Shown: piece by piece, positions 9,797-18,507 of the stretch
How positions within the stretch are numbered: the stretch's first letter is position 1
How the letters are laid out: every line of letters starts with the position of its first letter
Assembly: GCA_947488345.1 (NCBI GenBank)
Contig: CANKZQ010000007.1
Span: 1-64,000, forward strand
From: an uncultured Flavobacteriaceae bacterium
GTDB taxonomy: Bacteria; Bacteroidota; Bacteroidia; Flavobacteriales; Flavobacteriaceae
Length of the DNA stretch: 64,000 bases
Direction of reading: 5' to 3'
Notes under the pieces: model-generated
What the model was told of the DNA's origin: nothing
Database searches by the model: none
The model's input: the letters and a program-made list of their open reading frames with translations, nothing else
Made by a program: the position numbers and the translations under genes

Positions 9797-10279
9797 ATGC
9801 CAATCATAGAGCTACATACCAAAATGAGCGGGTCGAAGCAAATCGTATTTGATTTGGCCCGTAGTATTGATTTACATAAGATATCAACGCAGCAAACGAA
9901 TGAGCGGGCAATAGCAGGCGTTACGAGCGGCTTGATAGGGATGAACGAGTCGGTAACCTGGCGAGCTAAACATTTTGGGATATATCAAAACGTAACATCC
10001 AAAATAACCGAATTCGAGCGACCAGATTATTTTATAGATGAAATGACACAAGGTGCTTTTAAAAGCTTCAAACATCAACATCGCTTTATAGAAACGAAGG
10101 GAGTTACTGAAATGATTGATGTTTTTGAATATAAATCGCCCTTTGGATATATAGGAAGACTGGTCGACTATCTCTTTCTCAAAAAGTATATGACTAGTTT
10201 ACTGGTAAAACGCAATGAAACAATTGTAGCCTTTGCCGAATCGGATAGATGGAAAGAAATTATACCAATTACGCAGTAA
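9797..10279 (+). CDS. SRPBCC-fold (START/polyketide-cyclase-like) protein
   Basis: This 160-residue cytosolic protein has no signal peptide or membrane segment. Its opening beta strand, helix and central strands (VTWRAKHFGIYQNVTSKITEFERPDYF in parts, then FKHQHRFIE and MIDVFEYKSPFGYIGRLVD) match the SRPBCC ligand-binding fold of the 'cell division inhibitor/cyclase-like' bacterial subgroup. Such proteins bind hydrophobic ligands, but the ligand here is unknown. It stands alone between the adhesin terminator and convergent membrane-protein genes. The family assignment rests on motif pattern only. Confidence 0.75.
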   Translation: MPIIELHTKMSGSKQIVFDLARSIDLHKISTQQTNERAIAGVTSGLIGMNESVTWRAKHFGIYQNVTSKITEFERPDYFIDEMTQGAFKSFKHQHRFIETKGVTEMIDVFEYKSPFGYIGRLVDYLFLKKYMTSLLVKRNETIVAFAESDRWKEIIPITQ

Positions 10280-10379
10280 TCTGGGTTCTAAATAGTGCAA
10301 TTTCAGCTCGTTTTTCCTCTCTTTGAAGGTGAATTAATCAACGAAAAAGAAAATCCGTAGGGGTTAAAGAACATAAAAA

Positions 10380-10901
10380 TCATGCAACACTTTTATCTTT
10401 CTTTTTTGCAATTAAAGATGCGATCAAGGCATAAATACATCCTGGAAAAATAATACCTATAATCCAAGACACAAGCTGTGAGCCTAATGAAAATTGATGG
10501 CCGTTTTCATTGGCTTCTTCTATGGCAAGGGCAATTTCTCCTTGAGACTTGCCTAACATACTCATCGTACTTTCCATAGCTTTATTAGACATTTCTCTCA
10601 ATAAGTCTAATAATTCAGGATTAAATTTTACCATAAGAGTTGTGAATAGTACAACAATTAATGAACCTATGGCATATATGGCAATAGAAGCCATAAAAAC
10701 TTCACTAAAACCAAGATAACCGCCGAGGCTTTTTCGTCGTTTAAACCCAGCCCGAATAAGAAAAAAAACAGAGACTACAGTCGTGTAAACAATACCAATG
10801 GTAAAATCAAAATTGAGTCTAGGATTAATAAAATGTAATATTAAATAAATAACGATTAAAGTTACTCCTAGCATAAGTCCATTTGATAGAATTCTTTTCA
10901 T
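10380..10901 (-). CDS. DUF4199 family membrane protein
   Basis: The protein has 173 residues and four predicted membrane segments (about 8-24, 33-50, 71-92 and 139-163). Between the last two lies a hydrophilic stretch rich in Met, Glu and Ala. Size, a basic RAGFKRRKSLGGYLGF loop and the SEVFMASIAIYAIGS helix fit DUF4199, a Bacteroidota family of unknown function. It begins 19 bp after the preceding membrane-protein gene on the same strand and is probably co-transcribed with it. Confidence 0.7.
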   Translation of the reverse strand: MKRILSNGLMLGVTLIVIYLILHFINPRLNFDFTIGIVYTTVVSVFFLIRAGFKRRKSLGGYLGFSEVFMASIAIYAIGSLIVVLFTTLMVKFNPELLDLLREMSNKAMESTMSMLGKSQGEIALAIEEANENGHQFSLGSQLVSWIIGIIFPGCIYALIASLIAKKKDKSVA

Positions 10902-10920
10902 AGTAGGTAAGTTTATAGGG

Positions 10921-12531
10921 TTAAAATCTCCAAAATGGAATATGTATGGTTCTTGTTTTTATAGAATCCGCAGCGTCTTTATTGTAGCTTTTGCTAAGTA
11001 AGGTTAAGACGTGTTCTCCTTTGTCTATGCTATCTGTAGGGAAATAGCACAATAATCCTTTCTCATTCATATTAGGATGTATATAAAATTTGCATTTTAA
11101 GGAATCTTTATAGGACACCCCATCAATAAGAATCTGATTAGCTTCCAATAATGCCGTTTGTATGTCTATCACCTTTTGTTCTTGTGCTCTTTCGATCTTA
11201 TCATTCCAAACCTTTTTGGTACTATCTCTTTTAAACTTAAAATAGTCTTCTAAATTTAAGATACTTTTATTATAGCTGCCTGCATCTCGCCTTTTTATAA
11301 AGTTTCTTTTAAATTCAGAATTACTTAAAGAGTCTTTTTTAACTTTTCTACGTTCTTCAACCAATTTTAACAGCGCAGACGATTTTTCATTCTCAAGATG
11401 AAATATGGTTGAGTCGGTTATTTTTCCTTTAAATATGCTGTGCCTCAATCCAGATTTTCGATAAGGGGTAAGACCATATTTATTAGAAAGTAATTCTTCA
11501 TCTATTCCTGCTTGCCTTAGAAATACACTTGCATAAGAATTTGTTATTTCATAGTTCGAAAGGCTTATATAGCGAATCCTTTTACGGCTAGCATTTGATA
11601 TAGCCAAGTTCTTTTCTCTAAGATCATCATAATTATTACTCGTAACAATATGTTTTGAAATTAAATTGTTGCTTCCACTTGACCCTGTTATTTCAGGGAA
11701 ATGGGGGTTCGCTTCTAATAAAAAGTTGGGTAGTACTAGTGTTAATAGCAGCAAATATGGAATAGAAAACCAAAAAAGCCTGCGGGTATATTTGGTGTCT
11801 AAAAAATTGTAGAGTAATGGTCGGTAAATAAAAGATAGGGTAATAAATGAATAAAATCTATAGATATAACCATATACTTTTGAATAGGTTTTACCCTCTA
11901 TCTTTTTCAGTAAGCCTAATGTTATGAAATCAATAAAAACGAAAAATGCTAAAAACCCAAAAACAGTATTGACAATAATTGTAATGGTAAAATAAGAAGA
12001 ATCAGGTCCGAAGAAATAATTTAAAATAGATGATAATAAAATCGAAAAAATAAGAAAAAAAGCGAATGATAAAAAAATAAAAAAGAGTAAAAAAGTATAG
12101 GCAAATATGGAACTACAAATCTTTTCTAAACGTTCTATATAATCATCAAATCCGCCAACTTTTCTCTTGAAATAGTCAGTAAAAAAATCAGAGTATTTTA
12201 GTTTGTCATAATCAATTTCTCCAGACACATATCGCAATCCAATGGCGCCTATCCACAAACCTCTTAAAATTACATGGATTAATAAATTGGTAAAGAAAAC
12301 CAACCATGCAGCGCGAAGCATTTGCGTCACTATTTTAAGTACCACCGATGCGTCACTATTTACAGGATTGTTAACGCCTAAAAAATCAGTAAAAAAAGTT
12401 AAGGTATCTCTACTTTCCCAAATCCCAAACAACGCAAATCCGGAAATTAGCAATTCTAATTGCCAACTTTCTTGCTGTAATTTTTCAAGCCACTGTGAAA
12501 AAATGCTTTTATTATCTTTTTCGTTTAGCAT
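10921..12531 (-). CDS. Uncharacterised polytopic membrane protein
   Basis: The protein has 536 residues. The N-terminal half holds roughly six hydrophobic segments, among them RAAWLVFFTNLLIHVILRG, a very Phe-rich FAYTFLLFFIFLSFAFFLIF stretch, FGFLAFFVFIDFITLG and FSIPYLLLLTLVLPNFLL. The C-terminal ~260 residues are hydrophilic, Lys/Ser/Glu-rich and probably outside the membrane; they end in a beta-like stretch with IHIPFWRF. I do not recognise a named family. It is upstream of, and likely in an operon with, the DUF4199 gene. There are no catalytic motifs. Confidence 0.75.
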   Translation of the reverse strand: MLNEKDNKSIFSQWLEKLQQESWQLELLISGFALFGIWESRDTLTFFTDFLGVNNPVNSDASVVLKIVTQMLRAAWLVFFTNLLIHVILRGLWIGAIGLRYVSGEIDYDKLKYSDFFTDYFKRKVGGFDDYIERLEKICSSIFAYTFLLFFIFLSFAFFLIFSILLSSILNYFFGPDSSYFTITIIVNTVFGFLAFFVFIDFITLGLLKKIEGKTYSKVYGYIYRFYSFITLSFIYRPLLYNFLDTKYTRRLFWFSIPYLLLLTLVLPNFLLEANPHFPEITGSSGSNNLISKHIVTSNNYDDLREKNLAISNASRKRIRYISLSNYEITNSYASVFLRQAGIDEELLSNKYGLTPYRKSGLRHSIFKGKITDSTIFHLENEKSSALLKLVEERRKVKKDSLSNSEFKRNFIKRRDAGSYNKSILNLEDYFKFKRDSTKKVWNDKIERAQEQKVIDIQTALLEANQILIDGVSYKDSLKCKFYIHPNMNEKGLLCYFPTDSIDKGEHVLTLLSKSYNKDAADSIKTRTIHIPFWRF

Positions 12532-12696
12532 CAGAATTAAAATTTTTGTGATATAATCTTATATATCGCTGATAATTTTAATTAGGTTGAAATAAACCAT
12601 GTAATTATCTAGAATATCAATAAAATAAATTACATCGTTTATAGGATTATAACCTATGAACAATGTACGAATATATGTTAAAATGTTAAAACAAAA

Positions 12697-12720
12697 AAAC
12701 CTCGCTATTTAGCGAGGTTT
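12697..12720 (-). terminator. Terminator downstream of tsf
   Basis: A perfect inverted repeat (AAACCTCGCT / AGCGAGGTTT) with a 4-base loop. Read on the minus strand, a T run follows the stem. It lies about 48 bp beyond the tsf stop codon. Confidence 0.88.
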
Positions 12721-12767
12721 CTATAATTATAAAACTACCGAAATTAGTTTATAATAGTCATTTTTGT

Positions 12768-13733
12768 TTACCCTAAAGTAACACGTTTAAAATCACTAAC
12801 AGCAACATCACCATATGAAGAAACATATTTGGCAACATTGATTTTTTCGTCTTTAATGAAGTTTTGATCCAAAAGACACTGTTCTTGATCTAAGGTTGTA
12901 TTATCGGCAATAAAACGTTCCATTTTACCTGGTAATATTCTATCCCAAATTTGTTCAGGCTTACCTTCTGCCTTTAATTCAGCTTTCGCATCGGCTTCAG
13001 CCTTTGCTAATACTTCAGGCGTTAATTGCGCCATAGAAATATATTGAGGTACATTTTTAAGTGTTTTACCTAAACGTCCTAATTCGATATTGTCTTTTTC
13101 TATAACAGCAATTCTAGCTTCTGTTTCTGAAGCAATATAAGCAGCATCAAAATCTTTGTAAGACAATGTAGTTGCTCCCATAGAAGCTACTTGCATTGCT
13201 ACATCTTTTGACAATACATCAGCCTTATCAACAGTAGCAGATAAACCAACTAATGCAGCAATCTTATTAATATGTACATAAGTACTTACATAAGGAGCCT
13301 CTAATTTTTCAAAGCCATTGATGTCTAGTTTTTCACCAATAACACCAGTTTGCTCAACTAATTTTTCAGCTACTGTCATTCCATTAAAATCAGCTGCTAA
13401 AAATTCTTCTTTAGTAGCACAGTTTAAGGCAACTTCAGCCAATTCATTAGCCAATGCTAAAAACTTATCATTCTTACCAACGAAGTCAGTCTCACAACCC
13501 AAAACAATGGCAACACCAGCAGTGTTGTCAGCATTGATTTTAGATACGGCAGCACCTTCAGTAGATTCGCGATCAGCTCTCTTTGCAGCCACTTTTTGAC
13601 CTTTCTTACGTAATACATCGATTGCTTTGTCAAAATCGCCTTCAGCCTCAACTAAAGCTTTTTTGCAATCCATCATTCCAGCACCAGTTGCTTTTCTTAA
13701 TTTATTTACTTCCGCAGCGGTTACTTTAACCAT
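12768..13733 (-). CDS. tsf: Translation elongation factor Ts
   Basis: EF-Ts is the nucleotide-exchange factor that releases GDP from EF-Tu. The N-terminal UBA-like domain (TAAEVNKLRKATGAGMMDCKKAL) and the TDFVGKN motif of the first dimerisation domain are clear. The length, 321 residues, fits Bacteroidota. An in-frame ATG two codons upstream (13739) is possible, but the family's usual N-terminus, M-x-x-TAAEV, favours 13733. It follows rpsB by about 20 bp, the conserved bacterial order, and ends at a terminator. Confidence 0.97.
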   Translation of the reverse strand: MVKVTAAEVNKLRKATGAGMMDCKKALVEAEGDFDKAIDVLRKKGQKVAAKRADRESTEGAAVSKINADNTAGVAIVLGCETDFVGKNDKFLALANELAEVALNCATKEEFLAADFNGMTVAEKLVEQTGVIGEKLDINGFEKLEAPYVSTYVHINKIAALVGLSATVDKADVLSKDVAMQVASMGATTLSYKDFDAAYIASETEARIAVIEKDNIELGRLGKTLKNVPQYISMAQLTPEVLAKAEADAKAELKAEGKPEQIWDRILPGKMERFIADNTTLDQEQCLLDQNFIKDEKINVAKYVSSYGDVAVSDFKRVTLG

Positions 13734-13754
13734 TTCCATGTTATTTTTTATTAA

Positions 13755-14618
13755 TTATTTTTCTTCTTTAACCTCTTCAGCAGTGGTTTCAGCTTTTGCT
13801 TCTACTTTCTCCTCTTTTTTTGGAGCCTCTTCTTTCGGCGCCTCTTCTTTCTTAGGAGCTTCTGCTTCTACTTTTGGAGCCTCTTCTTTTTTAGGAGCTT
13901 CTTTCTGAGCAGTAGCTTGATCTTTATCAGCTTTTCTTTCTGCCAAACCTTCCGCAATGGCATCTGTTACAAATGATAAAATTTTATCTATTGATTTTGA
14001 TGCATCATCATTAGCAGGAATAGAGAAATCAACCAATCTCGGATCAGAGTTTGTATCTACCATTGCAAAAATTGGAATATTCAATTTTTGAGCTTCCGCA
14101 ATCGCGATGTGCTCACGCTTTGTATCAACTACAAATAACGCACCTGGTAAACGTGTCATGTCAACGATAGAACCTAAGTTCTTTTCTAGCTTTGCTCTTT
14201 GACGATCAATTTGTAATTTCTCTCTTTTTGATAAAGCATTGAAACTACCATCTTGCTTCATTCTATCAATCTGAGCCATTTTTTTTACGGCTTTACGGAT
14301 AGTTACAAAGTTCGTTAACATACCACCTGGCCATCTTTCTGTAATGAAAGGCATGTTGACTGATTTTGCTTTGTCTGCAACAATATCTTTCGCTTGCTTT
14401 TTTGTAGCTACAAACAAAATTTTTCTACCAGAAGCAGCAATTTTATGTAACGCTTTTGAAGATTCTCCAATCTTAGCAGCAGTTTTGTAAAGGTCTAAAA
14501 TATGAACACCATTACGCTCAGTATAAATATACGGAGCCATGTTTGGATTCCATTTTCTTGTCAGGTGACCAAAGTGTACACCTGCATCTAATAATTCTTT
14601 GATTTCAATATTTGCCAT
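13755..14618 (-). CDS. rpsB: 30S ribosomal protein S2 with Glu/Lys/Ala-rich C-terminal tail
   Basis: Residues 1-225 are standard S2: ELLDAGVHFGHLTRKWNPNMAPYIY at the start (in parts), FVATKKQAK, ERWPGGMLTNF, and DTNSDPRLVDFSIPANDDA near the end of the core. The remaining ~60 residues form a low-complexity tail with repeated KKEEAPK units, so the protein (287 aa) is longer than the ~240 aa of E. coli S2. Such tails occur in some Bacteroidota. S2 joins the 30S subunit late and is needed for mRNA binding. The gene is followed by tsf and preceded by a 117-bp leader with a hairpin. Confidence 0.97.
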   Translation of the reverse strand: MANIEIKELLDAGVHFGHLTRKWNPNMAPYIYTERNGVHILDLYKTAAKIGESSKALHKIAASGRKILFVATKKQAKDIVADKAKSVNMPFITERWPGGMLTNFVTIRKAVKKMAQIDRMKQDGSFNALSKREKLQIDRQRAKLEKNLGSIVDMTRLPGALFVVDTKREHIAIAEAQKLNIPIFAMVDTNSDPRLVDFSIPANDDASKSIDKILSFVTDAIAEGLAERKADKDQATAQKEAPKKEEAPKVEAEAPKKEEAPKEEAPKKEEKVEAKAETTAEEVKEEK

Positions 14619-14654
14619 CTTGTTTTTTAGTTTACGTTCCGTGGTTTTAGCAAT

Positions 14655-14684
14655 AATTAAGTAGCCACAAAGTGAGTCTTAATT
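14655..14684 (-). promoter_or_regulatory. Hairpin in the rpsB leader
   Basis: The 117-bp gap between rpsI and rpsB contains AATTAAG and CTTAATT arms separated by 16 bases, 37 bp ahead of the rpsB start. S2 represses its own operon through a leader RNA in E. coli. That this hairpin serves the same role is inference. A TAnnTTTG-like box (TAAGTTTA on the minus strand, near 14695) lies upstream, so rpsB may have its own transcript. Confidence 0.4.
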
Positions 14685-14735
14685 ATTTGGGTGCTAAACT
14701 TATACGATAACAGATTTGTATATAATAATATGTGA

Positions 14736-15122
14736 TTAACGTTTCGAGAATTGGAATTTCTTACGAGCTTTCTTCTGACCGAATTTCTTACGTTCAACCA
14801 TTCTTGGATCTCTAGTAAGTAATCCTTCTGGTTTTAAGACAGCTTTGTGCTCTTCGTTAATAGAAACCAGCGCTCTAGTTACTGCTAAACGAATGGCTTC
14901 AGCTTGACCAGTGACACCACCTCCAAAAACATTTACTTTAATATCATAAGCTTTTGCCGTATCGGTTAACACCAATGGTTGCATTACTTTATATTGTAAA
15001 GTTCCTGTTGTGAAATAATTTGTTAATTCTCTATCATTGATAGTAATGTTTCCTTTTCCTTTAGAAACATACGCACGGGCAACTGCCGTTTTTCTTCTAC
15101 CTATTTTGTGTACTATTTCCAT
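14736..15122 (-). CDS. rpsI: 30S ribosomal protein S9
   Basis: The 128-residue protein starts MEIVHKIGRRKTAVARAYV and ends in the highly basic KFGQKKARKKFQFSKR tail, whose last Lys-Arg reach the P-site tRNA in known ribosomes. FGGGVTGQAEAIRLAVTRAL is the conserved core. Its start codon overlaps the rplM stop by one base (TAATG), so the two are translationally coupled in the conserved rplM-rpsI unit. Confidence 0.98.
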   Translation of the reverse strand: MEIVHKIGRRKTAVARAYVSKGKGNITINDRELTNYFTTGTLQYKVMQPLVLTDTAKAYDIKVNVFGGGVTGQAEAIRLAVTRALVSINEEHKAVLKPEGLLTRDPRMVERKKFGQKKARKKFQFSKR

Positions 15123-15577
15123 TATTTAAGATCGTTTAGGTTTAATGCTTTTGGATTTTGAGCTTGATGTTGGTGCTCACCACCAGCATATACATATAAA
15201 TTTCTGTATAAAGCGCTACCTAATTTATTCTTTGGTAACATTCCTTTTACTGCTTTCTCGATTAATCTTGTTGGATTCTTTTCGAAAACTTCTGTTGCAG
15301 TAAGCGATCTCTGACCTCCAGGATATCCAGTGTGACGAATATATGATTTATCAGTCCACTTTTTACCTGTTAAATTAATTTTCTCTGCATTGATAATAAC
15401 AACATTATCTCCACAGTCTACATGAGGTGTGTAGTTAGGTTTGTATTTACCTCTTATAAGCATTGCTACTTTAGAAGCTAAACGACCCAATGTTTGTCCG
15501 TCCGCATCAACTAAAACCCACTCTTTATTTACTGTGGCTTTGTTCGCTGATACTGTTTTGTAACTTAATGTGTTCAC
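15122..15577 (-). CDS. rplM: 50S ribosomal protein L13
   Basis: The 151-residue protein shows L13 motifs: WVLVDADGQTLGRLAS, the IRGKYKPNYTPHVDCGD stretch, and AVKGMLPKNKLG. L13 is an early 50S assembly protein that binds 23S rRNA. It is the first gene of rplM-rpsI. A well-matched flavobacterial promoter lies 56-86 bp upstream. Confidence 0.98.
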   Translation of the reverse strand: MNTLSYKTVSANKATVNKEWVLVDADGQTLGRLASKVAMLIRGKYKPNYTPHVDCGDNVVIINAEKINLTGKKWTDKSYIRHTGYPGGQRSLTATEVFEKNPTRLIEKAVKGMLPKNKLGSALYRNLYVYAGGEHQHQAQNPKALNLNDLK

Positions 15578-15886
15578 ACGATTAGTTTTTGTCTATTAAT
15601 AATTTATTTTCTGTCCCTCTAAAATGGGAGTGCAAATGTACAAACTATTATTTATATAACAAACAGTGTTTTAGGTATATTTTTATCCTCTATTTTTTTG
15701 AGTTCTCGACCTCATTTTTTTTACATAAAATATTTTCAAATGGTCGTTTGGAGATAGAGCTAAACAGGTTTTGCGAATTAACAAAAGATTATGATTTCAT
15801 TATGATGTTTTTTGAGTTTGAAATATAACATTTGAACCTTCATCAGGTCTATAACACCGAAACCTTAAATCAACGATATTACTTGT
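15578..15886. other. 309-bp intergenic region between divergent rplM and DUF5916 genes
   Basis: It contains the rplM promoter near 15633-15663 and otherwise AT-rich sequence. I see no hairpin with a T run and no credible gene. A 79-codon ORF here (15589-15828) overlaps the promoter and lacks any protein-like features. The promoter for the plus-strand gene at 15887 is presumably in 15780-15880 but does not match the consensus clearly. Confidence 0.6.
15633..15663 (-). promoter_or_regulatory. Promoter of rplM-rpsI (TTTG-N19-TACATTTG)
   Basis: On the minus strand, TTTG (15663-15660) and TACATTTG (15640-15633) are separated by exactly 19 bases. This fits the Bacteroidota sigma factor consensus of a -33 TTG and a -7 TAnnTTTG. 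Transcription should start about 6 bases beyond the box. Confidence 0.8.
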
Positions 15887-18328
15887 ATGATGAGTAACCG
15901 AATTATTATACTGTTCTTCTTGTGCACTTTTTCCTTTTACGCTCAAGAAAGAAAGAATCTAAACATTGTCAAATCAACCGAAACCATAAAAATAGATGGC
16001 GTCTTAAATGATCCAAGTTGGCAACATGCCGAAGAAGCGAGTGATTTTATTCAGTTTCGTCCGAAGATGGGTGTTGGGCTAAAAGCACATCAAAAGACGA
16101 CAGTAAAAATGGCTTATGATGATCAAGCTATATACGTCGCTGCCTATTTAAAAGATAAGCCAGATGATATTCAACGTCAATTTACGAGTAGAGATAATTT
16201 CGGACAATCTGATTTTTTTGGAGTTATTTTAAACCCCAACAATGATGCGCAAAACGATATAGAATTTTTTGTGTTTAGCTCAGGAACACAGGCAGATGCC
16301 GTGGCTTCTCCGGGTAATGGAGAAGACTTTGGTTGGAATGCCGTGTGGGAGAGCGCTGTAAAAATCGTAGACGATGGATGGATTGTCGAAATGAAAATAC
16401 CGTATGCCGCATTGCGATTTTCAAATCAGGAAGTCCAAACTTGGGGAATTCAATTTCACAGACGCTTTAGATTAGATAATTCACAATATAGTTGGAATCC
16501 TATTGATAGAACGAAAGGAAATGTAGGTTTGTATCACGGAGAACTGAGAGGGATTAGAAATATTGAACCTCCAATTAGATTGAGTTTGTATCCTTTTGTC
16601 TCTGGTTTGGTAAAAACATTCGATGGTACTACCGACACCGACGTCACAGTTGGCTTAGATGTTAAATATGGATTGACCGAAAACTTTACACTCGACGCCA
16701 CTTTAATTCCTGATTTTAGTCAAGCCGCTTTTGATAACTTAACACTAAACTTAGGGCCTTTTGAGCAGACATTTGGTGAGCAGAGACAGTTTTTTAAAGA
16801 AGGGGTAGACCTCTTCGGAAAAGGCAATTTGTTCTTTTCTCGACGTATCGGTAACGCCCCCATCGGTGAAGTAATATTAGGAGCCGATGAGGAAATTTCA
16901 GACCTTCCTAACGAAGTGAAAACCTTAAATGCTATTAAAGTCTCGGGGAGAACAAAGAAAGGTTTAGGGATTGGTTTCTTCAATGCAATTACACAAAAAA
17001 CAGAGGCCACAATTAAAAATACAGTAACTCAAGAAACACGTAGAGAGGTAGTCGAGCCATTAGCAAATTATAATATTTTCGTAATTGATCAACAATTCAA
17101 CGGTAATTCATCAGTAAGCTTCATCAATACCAATGTAACACGTGATGGTCATTTTAGAGATGCGAATGTCACGGGGTTATTAGCGGATATCTCTAACAAA
17201 AGAAATACCTATAATATTAGAGGCGATATAAAGATGAGTAATGTCAATAGAGTAACGGGTAATGAAACCGGATTGAGTTCTTTCTTTTTGATACGGAAAT
17301 CACATGGTAAATGGAGGTATAGTTTTGATCATCGCTTTTCTAACGAGCAATATGATATCAATGATTTGGGACTAAATTTTAGAAATAATTTTAACAATTT
17401 TGGAATAGATGTCAACTATAGAATTTTTGAGCCTACTAAAAAATTGAATAATTTCTTTGTTAACACCTATGTTAACTATAGACGTTTGTATAAACCAGGT
17501 ACCTTCACAGGAACAAATTTCGGAGCGTTCGTGAGAGCTCAAACCAAAAAATTAATGTGGTTTGGAGGCAGAATTAATATAGAACCCGGGAAGCAATATG
17601 ATTATTTCGAGCCCAGAGATTTTGAGAATAAGCGCTTCTTTGTGTACAAGAATAATGTCAACGGAAATGTTTGGTTTGAAACCAATGAAAATAAAATGTT
17701 CTCTTTTGAAGGGAATCTAGGAGGTGTAACTCTGTTCGATAGTGAAAGAGATCTAAAAGGATTTTGGTTTGGACTAGAGCCTACGATTCGATTTAACGAT
17801 AAGTTTAGAGTAGGATATGAATTTTCATATCAAGATATTAGTGGTGGTCGTGGTTTTGTATCGAATATTGATGACGACATAATCTTCGGAGAAAGAGATG
17901 TGTTGAGAATTGAGAATAGTATTTCGGGGAACTATAATTTTAATCCGTTTCACGGACTCTCACTCACATTTAGAAATTTTTGGAGTACAGTTACGTATGA
18001 TGATGCGCTCTTTGCCTTACAGAATGATGGGAGTTTAAACACTGATGATGGGTATACAACTTCGAGTATAGAGGATCCAAATATTAATTTCAACACATGG
18101 AATTTGGATTTTCGATATACATGGCAATTTGCTCCTGGGAGTCAACTCACAGCCCTCTACAGAAATTCATTGTTTAATTTGAATAATGCTTCTAGAGATG
18201 ATTATTTCGAAAGTATAAATACCCTGTTCAAACAACCTATTGAAAATGTTTTCTCTCTTAGATTGGTATACTTTGTTGATTATAATAATCTTAAAAAAGC
18301 ACTTTCTAAAAAATCAACTAGCATATAA
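15887..18328 (+). CDS. DUF5916 / CBM9-like domain outer-membrane protein
   Basis: The 813-residue protein has a signal peptide (about 1-20, FSFYAQ). Residues ~25-215 form the carbohydrate-binding family 9-like beta-sandwich found at the N-terminus of DUF5916 proteins (KIDGVLNDPSWQHAEEASDF, then WGIQFHRRFRLDN). The rest is aromatic, alternating beta structure consistent with an outer-membrane barrel; it includes ATLIPDFSQAAFD and EQRQFFKEGVDLF. It is more distant from the two DUF5916 proteins downstream than they are from each other. Function is unknown. No partner genes or catalytic residues are evident. Confidence 0.82.
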   Translation: MMSNRIIILFFLCTFSFYAQERKNLNIVKSTETIKIDGVLNDPSWQHAEEASDFIQFRPKMGVGLKAHQKTTVKMAYDDQAIYVAAYLKDKPDDIQRQFTSRDNFGQSDFFGVILNPNNDAQNDIEFFVFSSGTQADAVASPGNGEDFGWNAVWESAVKIVDDGWIVEMKIPYAALRFSNQEVQTWGIQFHRRFRLDNSQYSWNPIDRTKGNVGLYHGELRGIRNIEPPIRLSLYPFVSGLVKTFDGTTDTDVTVGLDVKYGLTENFTLDATLIPDFSQAAFDNLTLNLGPFEQTFGEQRQFFKEGVDLFGKGNLFFSRRIGNAPIGEVILGADEEISDLPNEVKTLNAIKVSGRTKKGLGIGFFNAITQKTEATIKNTVTQETRREVVEPLANYNIFVIDQQFNGNSSVSFINTNVTRDGHFRDANVTGLLADISNKRNTYNIRGDIKMSNVNRVTGNETGLSSFFLIRKSHGKWRYSFDHRFSNEQYDINDLGLNFRNNFNNFGIDVNYRIFEPTKKLNNFFVNTYVNYRRLYKPGTFTGTNFGAFVRAQTKKLMWFGGRINIEPGKQYDYFEPRDFENKRFFVYKNNVNGNVWFETNENKMFSFEGNLGGVTLFDSERDLKGFWFGLEPTIRFNDKFRVGYEFSYQDISGGRGFVSNIDDDIIFGERDVLRIENSISGNYNFNPFHGLSLTFRNFWSTVTYDDALFALQNDGSLNTDDGYTTSSIEDPNINFNTWNLDFRYTWQFAPGSQLTALYRNSLFNLNNASRDDYFESINTLFKQPIENVFSLRLVYFVDYNNLKKALSKKSTSI

Positions 18329-18393
18329 TCTACTGTTAATCATTGATTTAAAGCAAATTGTTTCTGGTGTGTTGGTAGGTAAAATGGAGAAAA

Positions 18394-18421
18394 TTAACAA
18401 AAGTTTAAGATTAATTTAAGA
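18394..18421 (+). promoter_or_regulatory. Three TTAA(C/G)A repeats at 11-bp spacing upstream of the second DUF5916 gene
   Basis: TTAACA at 18394, TTAAGA at 18405 and TTAAGA at 18416 are spaced exactly 11 bp apart, one helical turn. They lie 92-114 bp ahead of the likely ATG at 18508. OmpR/PhoB-family response regulators bind direct repeats with this period. A two-copy version occurs before the paralogue (21201 and 21212). Confidence 0.5.
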
Positions 18422-18507
18422 CTTTCGGGATCTTTTCTCTGTAACAATTGTAGAAAAGGATGGTCTCTATTAGCGAAACCAAATTAATTCACCTACATCC
18501 CCATTTT

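Noticed and set aside
15589-15828. 79-codon plus-strand frame beside rplM
   Set aside because: It covers the rplM promoter, is Phe/Tyr-rich as expected of random AT-rich DNA, and has no domain or signal peptide pattern.
18460-18507. Upstream start of the second DUF5916 gene
   Set aside because: It would place 16 polar residues before a textbook signal peptide; ATG 18508 is preferred.
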